A stretch of DNA of 34,764 bases from assembly GCA_003045895.1 (NCBI GenBank), contig PZPC01000055.1:1-34764 (forward strand), written 5' to 3'. The notes under the pieces are model-generated. The model saw nothing but the letters and a program-made list of their open reading frames with translations. It was not told where the DNA came from and made no database searches. Positions 7,714 through 14,240 of the stretch are shown here, piece after piece (within the stretch, counting starts at the first letter, position 1; each line of letters opens with the position of its first letter). The DNA is from Bacteroidota bacterium. Lineage in GTDB: Bacteria > Bacteroidota > Bacteroidia > Chitinophagales > Saprospiraceae. A program made the translations under genes and the position numbers.

Positions 7714-8994
7714 ATGAAAAACACTTTCGACCTCTTCCAGCACATTCCGGACGACCTGACCAAGTTCGTACTCGTCACGGTTTTTGCCTTGCTCATCGGT
7801 TTGGAACAGCGGCGGCACTACCTCAAAGAAGCCGCCGAATCCCGCTTCGGCACCGACCGGACGTTTACCCTCATCGGCATCCTGGGCTTTATCCTGTACC
7901 GCATTGCGCCCAATTCTCTGGCGCCCTTTCTGGGGGGAGGAGCCGCGATCGCAGTGTTGCTGGCCGTCTTTTATTTCCAAAAAATGGCCTTCCAGAAAAA
8001 ATTCGGCATCACCTCCCAGGTCACGGCCCTCATCACCTACTGCCTGGCGCCGCTGGTGTATACCCAACCAGCCTGGCTGGTACTACTCATTGTGGTAGCC
8101 GTGCTGGTGCTGACGGAAATCAAGGAATCGCTTTTTGAATTTTCCCAGAAATTTGACGACAACGAGTTCGTCACGCTGGCCAAATTCCTGGTCATTGCGG
8201 GCGTTATCCTGCCCTTGCTACCCGATCAGGCCATCGCCCCCGAAATCAACGTCACGCCGTACAACTTCTGGCTGGCCATCGTCGCGGTATCGGGCATTTC
8301 GTACCTCAGCTACTTGCTGCGCAAATTCGTGTTTCCCCACGCCGACATCCTCCTGACGGGCATTCTGGGTGGCCTCTACAGCAGCACCGCTACTACTTTT
8401 ATCCTCGCCCGCCAAAGCCGGGAACGCCCCGAGGGGAGCAAAGTCACGGCGGCGATTATCCTGGCTACCACCATGATGTTCGTCCGCATCTGGTTGCTGG
8501 CTTTTCTTTTCAACCGAAATATTGCCTGGCAACTGGCCCCGTCGTTTGGGGTATTCATTGTCGTCTCCGCTGGTATAGCGGCCTATTTCTACCATATCCA
8601 TCCCAACACCTCTGCCGCTCCCCTACCCGTGCTGGCCAACCAGAATCCATTGGAGTTTAAAACGTCGCTGATCTTTGCCCTGTTGTTCCTCTTCTTTGCC
8701 CTGGCTACCGGCTTTGTCAGCACCAATTACGGGGCGCTGGGAATCAAAATTTTGTCCTTCATCGTGGGCGTAACGGATATCGACCCCTTCCTCCTGAACT
8801 TGTTCCAAAGCAAATGGAACATGACCGATGCCGTACTCATTGCCGCGGTGATCAACGCCGTTACCAGCAACAATTTACTCAAAATGAGCTACGGCATAGC
8901 CCTCTGCGACAAAGCCATTCGCTGGCAGTTGGCCGCCGGATTTGGTATCCTGATCGCGCTGGGGATACTGGCCGATTTTATTTTTTATTTTTAA
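7714..8994 (+). CDS. MgtC/SapB-type membrane protein with DUF4010 domain
   Basis: A 426-residue polytopic inner-membrane protein. About the first 150 residues form an MgtC-like unit: LIGLEQRRHYLKEA, then FGTDRTFTLIGILGF and three further hydrophobic helices. The remainder is a DUF4010 membrane domain with about eight more segments, including GILGGLYSSTATTFILARQS and AVINAVTSNNLLKM. The family is widespread; a transport role is often assumed but not established, and magnesium involvement is only by analogy with MgtC. It ends 30 bases before a convergent gene. A TATCTTG motif at 7630-7636 could be part of its promoter but is imperfect. Confidence 0.85.
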   Translation: MKNTFDLFQHIPDDLTKFVLVTVFALLIGLEQRRHYLKEAAESRFGTDRTFTLIGILGFILYRIAPNSLAPFLGGGAAIAVLLAVFYFQKMAFQKKFGITSQVTALITYCLAPLVYTQPAWLVLLIVVAVLVLTEIKESLFEFSQKFDDNEFVTLAKFLVIAGVILPLLPDQAIAPEINVTPYNFWLAIVAVSGISYLSYLLRKFVFPHADILLTGILGGLYSSTATTFILARQSRERPEGSKVTAAIILATTMMFVRIWLLAFLFNRNIAWQLAPSFGVFIVVSAGIAAYFYHIHPNTSAAPLPVLANQNPLEFKTSLIFALLFLFFALATGFVSTNYGALGIKILSFIVGVTDIDPFLLNLFQSKWNMTDAVLIAAVINAVTSNNLLKMSYGIALCDKAIRWQLAAGFGILIALGILADFIFYF

Positions 8995-9024
8995 AGGGTG
9001 CGAGGAAAAGCTTGCCAAGACCCC

Positions 9025-10344
9025 TTATTCCAACAAAGTAAAATCTATCTGCGGCGGTACCCGCAGCCGCTTTCTTTCAAAGGGTGTATCCACAGCAACC
9101 TGGTCGCTCGTAAAACCGCAATTTTTCAAATAAAAACCCTGCCCCTCGGTGCCCCCCGAATAATCCCGCCGGTATCCCTTGCGGGCCGTATCATCGGCGG
9201 TAAAAGTGGCCTGGGTAAGTTCGTGCCAACCCGTATTGGTTTCAAACACCCATTGGTTTTGGTACAACCCTTTGCGGGCATATACGCCCTGCGCGGGGAT
9301 AAAATTCTCTAAAAAGGAATACAAATTCTTGAGATAAGTATGGGTTTGGGGTCTTCTAAACTGGGCAATCAAACTCCATTGATTGATTGCAGGGTCAAAA
9401 AAATAGGCTGAATAGTCTGTATGGCCCTCACCCGTCGGCCGGGCGCCCACCAGAAATCCGTAGGTCACCCCGGTTTTCCAATTGTAGCTTTTAAAGCTCT
9501 GCCCGCCCGACCCTTCATTGCCAAATTCGCCGGTGGTCACCCCCTCGCCTTTTCTCAACAACCTGACTTTGTACGCGGCGGGAATAGCAGTTGGATCATC
9601 GGTCTGGTAAGGGCTCCAGATGGAAAAAAGTATTTTCCTTTCGGTGGCCGAATTCACCTGGATCCCGAAATAGCCCTCCCCAAAACCATTGGCCATGAAA
9701 TAAGACCCTACCACATCCTGATTGGCCGGAATGGTCAGCTGGCTATAAAACCACTCCACCTGGTCGACACCGTCGGGCAAGCCAAAATTCAAGTGAACCG
9801 AAGGGCCTCTGCGCGCAAAATAAAAATCGTCCCTGGCAAACTTTATAGCAGCCGGATTGGCACTGCCCACCAAGAGCTGATCCACATCGGCAAAAACGGC
9901 GCCAGTTCGCTCCCCCCCCGTCAGGTCCACATAATAATAACCAGGATAATCCACCTGGAAATCGCCAATATAGGTATCCCTAAAACCAGTGCCTGTGAGG
10001 GTAATCTCCTGGGAGGTATTCCTAAAATTAAACTTAAGCCGGGAAACACCTGCTGCTACCCTGGCCCTGACCCCCAGGGCTATTGGCCCTGCTTGCGCTA
10101 CATAAAAAAAGGTGCGTATCGTGTGGCTCGGGTTGTTCCAATTGCGAACCCCTTCGGCAGTAACCAGGTTAACTGAAATAAATTCACCATTGCTCATGCC
10201 CCAGGAATTCCCGGCCGTGGGGATCGCAATGTTCAGGTTTGTGCCGGAAGCACCAGGTGTAGTGGTGGTTGCCGGGTTGTAAAGGGTACAGGCACACAGC
10301 AAATTCCAGCAGCAAAGCACGAGGCTAATTCTTGCGTATCTCAT
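9025..10344 (-). CDS. DUF3472 domain lipoprotein
   Basis: A 439-residue secreted lipoprotein. The N-terminus MRYARISLVLCCWNLLCAC is a lipoprotein signal peptide with an LCAC lipobox. Residues about 35-160 resemble the DUF5077 beta-sandwich that often precedes DUF3472. Residues about 185-400 carry DUF3472 hallmarks: GYFGIQVNSATERKILFSIW, GEFGNEGSGGQSF, RRPQTHTYLKNLYSFLENF and FTADDTARKGYRRDY. Members occur in carbohydrate-active gene neighbourhoods of Bacteroidetes, and a sugar-binding role is plausible but unproven. The ATG start follows a TA-rich leader with no clear promoter box. Confidence 0.85.
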   Translation of the reverse strand: MRYARISLVLCCWNLLCACTLYNPATTTTPGASGTNLNIAIPTAGNSWGMSNGEFISVNLVTAEGVRNWNNPSHTIRTFFYVAQAGPIALGVRARVAAGVSRLKFNFRNTSQEITLTGTGFRDTYIGDFQVDYPGYYYVDLTGGERTGAVFADVDQLLVGSANPAAIKFARDDFYFARRGPSVHLNFGLPDGVDQVEWFYSQLTIPANQDVVGSYFMANGFGEGYFGIQVNSATERKILFSIWSPYQTDDPTAIPAAYKVRLLRKGEGVTTGEFGNEGSGGQSFKSYNWKTGVTYGFLVGARPTGEGHTDYSAYFFDPAINQWSLIAQFRRPQTHTYLKNLYSFLENFIPAQGVYARKGLYQNQWVFETNTGWHELTQATFTADDTARKGYRRDYSGGTEGQGFYLKNCGFTSDQVAVDTPFERKRLRVPPQIDFTLLE

Positions 10345-10573
10345 TGGTTAGTAATTTATTAAATCCAAAACAAGGAGTAGGCTACGCGCCGAGCCAGTCA
10401 TTTTTTTTGGGGCCCGCCTGTGCTGGCAAAGTCGTCGCCCGCCCGCCATCCGCGCCAAAGGGGCGTGGCTGCGCAAGCGGTCTCCTGAAGGAGCAGGCCT
10501 GCCCGTTTAGACGCGCGTGACCCTTTGATTGCTGGAGCTGAGTTTTACCCTTCAACGTAAAGATGCGTTAATA
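10345..10573. other. Gene-free GC-rich intergenic stretch with small hairpins
   Basis: No credible gene is present; the 62-codon plus-strand frame here lacks any domain and sits in repeat-like DNA. Small inverted repeats include CGCC/GGCG around 10454-10465 and CTCCT/AGGAG at 10482-10493. At 10554-10569 lies the 16-mer AACGTAAAGATGCGTT, which recurs at 16855-16870. Confidence 0.5.
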
Positions 10574-10650
10574 CGTTTACACCTTTCCCCTTTTACACCT
10601 TTCCACGGCAACGTTTACACCTCTCCCCTTTTACACGTTTCCACCTCCTC
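10574..10650 (-). repeat. Purine-rich 3' tract, copy 2
   Basis: Immediately downstream of the stop of the minus-strand esterase gene. Read on the minus strand it is a run of GGTGGAAACGTGTAAAAGG-type units, so the purine-rich strand is again the sense strand of the preceding gene. Only the GTGTAAA family is present. Confidence 0.75.
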
Positions 10651-12390
10651 CTAATACCTCCACGACCGCAAATCCGCCCCGGCCGGTGCCACTTTGGGCA
10701 GGTCTTCCTTGACCCATTTGGGGATAAACATGCGGTGGTAGCGCAGGCGGCTGATGGCGTTGGGTTGGGTGTGGTCGCCGTTCCAGCAGTGCTCGGCGCG
10801 GTCGCCGTAATCTACTTCGCCGTCGTAGTAGGGGGCGCTGGTTTCCTCCAGGATCTCTTCGGCCAGGTAGACGGCGTTGTTGAGGTAGTAGTTGTCCATG
10901 TCGCCGCAGTAGATGTGAATCTTACCGGTGACTTTGGGGCCCAGCTTGGCCCAGTCGCGCTTCATGATGTAGGCCAGGTCATAATTCTCCTTCCAGTGAG
11001 CTGCCACCGCGGGGTTGATCTCGCCGGTGACCTTGTCCCAGATTCGTTGCGGATACCCGTCGGAGCCAACGGGGCTGTAGACGGCCTCCCAGATGTCCCA
11101 CTGCTGGCCGGAGCGGCTCTTGTCACCGAGCACCAACTCCCGCTGGTTGCCTTCGCGGAGGGTCGACTGGACGTTGCCGAGGTGGTCGCGGTGGGCAGGC
11201 ACTTCGGTCTGCTTGAAATCGCTGGGCAGGAAGTAGGCGTTCTTGCCTTCGTAGATATTGGTCAGGCAGAAGGCGCGAAAGTCGATGGGGTCGGGGCAGG
11301 CAGCGTAGCAGGTGCCGTAGTCGTCGGGGTAGAGCACCTGCACGGCCAGGGCCTCCCAGCCACCGGTAGAGCCCCCGTAGACGAAGCGCGACCAGCCCTC
11401 GCCGATCCCACGAAACTGCTCCTCGATGTAGGGAAGGAGTTCGTAGGTGATGGCATCGCCGTAGGGACCGAGGTTCTCGGAGTTGACGGCGTAGCTGTCG
11501 TCGTAGTAGGGGTTCGCGTGCTGGATTTCGATGGCCAGGACGCGGGGAAAATCATCGCCCGACCACATTTTGTAAAAGTCGTAGGCTTCCTGCTGGACCG
11601 TGCGGTTGTAGCAATCCAGCTGGAAGCGGTCGCTGTACACACAGGGTTCGGTGGTGTCGGCGGGTTCGGTGCGCCAGCCGCCAAAGTCGGCCGGAAAGTG
11701 GCCGTGCATGATGGCCAGGGGGTACTTCACCTCGGGGTGCTCGGCCCAGCCCTTGGGCAGGAGCACGTGGGCGCCCAGGTACATGTCGCGGCCCCAGAAT
11801 TTGCTGAGCCGTTCAGAGCGAATGCGGATGTGCTTTACCCATTCGGTGTCTTCCGGTGGAGTGATGGCCGGAATGGCCCGGTCGAAAGCCAGCGCGTAGG
11901 TCTGGCCTGGGCGGACGTCCAGCTTTTGCGCGGCGTTGAGCAGGTTGCCGGGGGCGAGGTTCCACTGCTGGCCTTCACCGCGGTCCATCGGCAATTTGAC
12001 GGTGTGGCCATCGCTGCGGGTGAAGGTTTCGTATTTGTGCAACAAGACTTGCACGTGGTAGTCGCCGGGGGGGATGTCCGCCAATTTTGCCAGGGGATAC
12101 CCTACGGCATCCGCCGCAAAGGTAAGGGGCGTACCCGGTTGCCAGTCGGTCACGTCCATGCCGAACGCCAGCTGGGTGGTGGGGCCGTCCTCAATCTGGA
12201 AGCGCGGTTCCGCTTCGTCATTTTTTGACAAAAGCAACAACAAACGGCCGTCGAGCGGCCCGTCGGCCAGTGAATCCGGCAGCAAAATTTGAAAAGTGGC
12301 CGAAGTGGCAGGAGCGGTATCCTGGGGAGCGGCACAACTGCCCAGGCCCAGCAAGAGGCCCAGCGCAAAGAAAAAGAGAATTGACTTCAT
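10651..12390 (-). CDS. Secreted esterase-like alpha/beta hydrolase lipoprotein
   Basis: A 579-residue lipoprotein; MKSILFFFALGLLLGLGSC gives a signal peptide and lipobox (LGSC). Residues about 30-190 form a beta-rich N-terminal domain of unknown role. From about 200 it has the esterase-D/feruloyl-esterase fold (PF00756 type): HVLLPKGW, then the nucleophile elbow YGGSTGGWEA with S341, a probable acid in CGDMDN (near 495) and a probable catalytic His in EHCWNGDHTQ (near 537). Substrate is unknown; polysaccharide-linked acyl or phenolic esters would fit a glycan degrader. The minus-strand gene downstream (9025-10344) is 306 bases away, so an operon is uncertain. Confidence 0.8.
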   Translation of the reverse strand: MKSILFFFALGLLLGLGSCAAPQDTAPATSATFQILLPDSLADGPLDGRLLLLLSKNDEAEPRFQIEDGPTTQLAFGMDVTDWQPGTPLTFAADAVGYPLAKLADIPPGDYHVQVLLHKYETFTRSDGHTVKLPMDRGEGQQWNLAPGNLLNAAQKLDVRPGQTYALAFDRAIPAITPPEDTEWVKHIRIRSERLSKFWGRDMYLGAHVLLPKGWAEHPEVKYPLAIMHGHFPADFGGWRTEPADTTEPCVYSDRFQLDCYNRTVQQEAYDFYKMWSGDDFPRVLAIEIQHANPYYDDSYAVNSENLGPYGDAITYELLPYIEEQFRGIGEGWSRFVYGGSTGGWEALAVQVLYPDDYGTCYAACPDPIDFRAFCLTNIYEGKNAYFLPSDFKQTEVPAHRDHLGNVQSTLREGNQRELVLGDKSRSGQQWDIWEAVYSPVGSDGYPQRIWDKVTGEINPAVAAHWKENYDLAYIMKRDWAKLGPKVTGKIHIYCGDMDNYYLNNAVYLAEEILEETSAPYYDGEVDYGDRAEHCWNGDHTQPNAISRLRYHRMFIPKWVKEDLPKVAPAGADLRSWRY

Positions 12391-12501
12391 GTTTTTTCAG
12401 ATTAGTCCGGGTTTGGAATGTACCAGGTAAAGATAATTGTTAAAACGAGAATAAAAAATAACACCAAAAAAGTTACATTATAAATATTTTTAATCAATTA
12501 A

Positions 12502-12531
12502 TTGACACTTTTGTGAGAACGTTGTACTTTG
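12502..12531 (+). promoter_or_regulatory. Promoter for the 12617 gene
   Basis: TTGACA at 12502-12507 and TACTTTG at 12525-12531 are 17 bases apart in strongly AT-rich DNA. The downstream box is one base short of TAnnTTTG. The start codon is about 85 bases downstream. Confidence 0.45.
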
Positions 12532-12616
12532 TAAAGGATTTAAAAAAACACCCAGGCAGGCTCTCCACAAGGGTTACTTACCGTTTTGCGGACTTGCTAA
12601 AATTGAACGTATCCCT

Positions 12617-13246
12617 ATGTTGAAAAAGATGATCCATCGTTTTTGGGCCAAACTCCCCGACAAAGAGCCGCGCCCGCTACCGCAACAGCTAAAAATCTCC
12701 GACTATTTCGGTCGCAGGTTACAGGAGTTCAACCAAGGATTAATAGAGCCGGAGGCCAGTGTCGCCCAGGCGATGCTGCCTCACCTGATCAGGATGGGCT
12801 GCCGCACCCATCCGCCCCGGGAAGCCAAATCCTTTCTCAATCCATCCCTACCGCTGGTCACTCACTCGCACGAATTGCCGCTGCTGAGTACCCAATGGTG
12901 GCGCCTGGTAGAGACTTGTGTCGGCCAAAACAACCTGAACCGCCAATTGCAAAACCAATGCCTCATCAGCAAAGCCAACCTCCCCGCCGCCCGGGGCATC
13001 ATCTGGTTCCACATCCACCTGTTCGGCCCCGCTACGGTGCCCGGCATGCTGCAGTTCATGACCCACTGCCTCAGCCCGCCCCCCCGCTGTCAGGATATGT
13101 CCGTTGAACTGGCCAAAAGTGTCGCCAATATGCTCATCACCCAGGATTATTTCCACAGCTGGGAACGGGAAATCCACTACTACTATCCCCATCTACTAGA
13201 AGGCCAGATTGGCCGCAAATTGCAACGAAGCTGGGCCAGGAAGTAG
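12617..13246 (+). CDS. Hypothetical protein, 209 residues, no family recognised
   Basis: No known domain is recognised. The product has no signal peptide or membrane segment and is basic at both ends (MLKKMIHRFW at the start, GRKLQRSWARK at the end). It has many His and Trp residues and several Cys, including C82, C100 and C114 by rough count, in no recognisable metal-binding pattern. An N-terminal helix and a mid-region (IIWFHIHLFGPATVPGMLQFMTHCL) suggest a small globular cytoplasmic protein. Support for a real gene comes from the upstream promoter, base composition like its neighbours, and a sense-oriented purine tract just after the stop. Confidence 0.6.
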   Translation: MLKKMIHRFWAKLPDKEPRPLPQQLKISDYFGRRLQEFNQGLIEPEASVAQAMLPHLIRMGCRTHPPREAKSFLNPSLPLVTHSHELPLLSTQWWRLVETCVGQNNLNRQLQNQCLISKANLPAARGIIWFHIHLFGPATVPGMLQFMTHCLSPPPRCQDMSVELAKSVANMLITQDYFHSWEREIHYYYPHLLEGQIGRKLQRSWARK

Positions 13247-13254
13247 TCGACAAG

Positions 13255-13408
13255 TGAGGGGAAGGGGTTTCGAAGTCGGAAGTTTTCGAAGTCGGAAGTC
13301 GGAGGGGCTCGAAGTCGGAAGTGGGAGGTGGGAAGGCGGAAGTTTTAGACCGTGTAAAGGTGTAAAAGTGTAAACGTGGCCGAAATCGGAGGTGGGAAGG
13401 CGAAGGTC
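13255..13408 (+). repeat. Purine-rich 3' tract, copy 3
   Basis: Begins nine bases after the stop of the 12617 gene, in sense orientation. It contains several CGAAGTCGGAAG/GTGGGAGGTGGGAAGG units, then GTGTAAAGGTGTAAAAGTG, then one more GAAATCGGAGGTGGGAAGG unit. Both sub-families alternate here. Confidence 0.8.
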
Positions 13409-13526
13409 TGTCCAGGAGAGCATTCGCCTGGAAGTCGCTCTGGCCAAGGTATATTCCAATTCCTTGCCACGTGCTACGGACCCACGACAACCAGACCATT
13501 TACTCCTTTAGGACAGGTTTGGGGCC

Positions 13527-13802
13527 GTGCCGCCCCGCTAACGGCGGGGCGGCACCAGGTCGTCCGCTACTGGCCCTCCTGCGTCGGGCTTCCGCTCCCA
13601 CCCTTCGTCCGATCCTAGGATTGTCGCGGATTGTATCCGCGCTACCATACGCTCAATGCGAGATAAGCGTATGGTAGTTGCTTGCCACGTCTTCAGCGTT
13701 GCTTGCCACGTCTTCAGCGTTGCTTGCCACGTCTTCAGCGTGGCAGGCCACCGCAGTCACAGCCTGCTGCCGATATTTATTCGTAGACAATGTCTACGAA
13801 TA
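13527..13802. repeat. Cluster of perfect inverted repeats in non-coding DNA
   Basis: Four strong hairpins lie within 276 bases. GTGCCGCCCCGC (13527-13538) pairs with 13544-13555 (12 bp, loop 5). CGCGGAT (13625-13631) pairs with 13635-13641 (7 bp, loop 3). CTACCATACGCT (13642-13653) pairs with 13666-13677 (12 bp, loop 12). TATTCGTAGACA (13778-13789) pairs with 13791-13802 (12-bp arms around a single A). There is no coding frame with support. The arrangement looks like stacked dispersed hairpin repeats. Confidence 0.75.
13677..13739. repeat. Three perfect tandem copies of a 21-bp unit
   Basis: The unit GTTGCTTGCCACGTCTTCAGC is repeated without change at 13677, 13698 and 13719. The third copy runs into CGTGGCA, which pairs with TGCCACG of that copy to make a 7-bp, 7-loop hairpin (about 13726-13746). 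There are no unique spacers, so this is not a CRISPR array. Confidence 0.9.
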
Positions 13803-13836
13803 GCGGTGTATCCACAACGCTGAGGTCTTGAAAAAC

Positions 13837-14010
13837 GACCGCAGCGCGGTCAAATTATGTTAGCCCTAACACCGCCAATTCTTTCCGACCCGACCCCAGC
13901 GGGGTCGCACCAAAGGCTATAGGCATTGTGCTATAAACATGGAATCCCTTCAGGATGTAGGGCCGCTGAAGAGGTGGAATTGGGTAATCCTTAGTAAAAA
14001 TACGGGTTAC
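13837..14010. repeat. Hairpin-bearing dispersed-repeat-like segment
   Basis: Two hairpins share the same three-base loop AGC: GACCGC-AGC-GCGGTC (13837-13851) and CGACCCC-AGC-GGGGTCG (13891-13907). A CTTCAG/CTGAAG pair follows at about 13949-13972. The layout resembles a non-coding repeat unit that would be expected elsewhere in the genome. The short plus-strand frame starting at 13939 runs through repeats and is not credible. Confidence 0.5.
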
Positions 14011-14100
14011 TCGCCGGAGGCAGCGCCGGGAAGGATGCTCCCCCCGCCCCCCAAGCAGTCCCAAAATGGGTCGCATGTTTACAGGGAAGGTCACCCGCCA

Positions 14101-14230
14101 CTTACACCTTTCCCCGATCTAAAGCTTCCCACCTCCCACCTCCGACTTCCGATTTCGAGTCACTTCCGACTTCCGATTTCGAGTCCCACTTTTACACCTT
14201 TACCCTCTTACACGTTTCCACCTCTCAATT
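14101..14230 (-). repeat. Purine-rich 3' tract, copy 4
   Basis: Lies just 3' of the minus-strand TonB receptor gene. Read on the minus strand it begins with GGTGGATAATT repeats that continue the last codons of the gene, then GTGTAAGAGGGTAAAGG-type units, then two GAAATCGGAAGTCGGA blocks. The purine-rich strand is again the sense strand. Confidence 0.8.
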
Positions 14231-14240
14231 ATCCACCTCA

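Noticed and set aside
10735-12228. 497-codon plus-strand open frame
   Set aside because: Antisense to the esterase gene, which has a signal peptide and catalytic motifs; the shadow is a Val/Gly/Ala-rich sequence.
13677-13739. Possible CRISPR array
   Set aside because: Only three direct head-to-tail copies with no spacers and no cas genes nearby.
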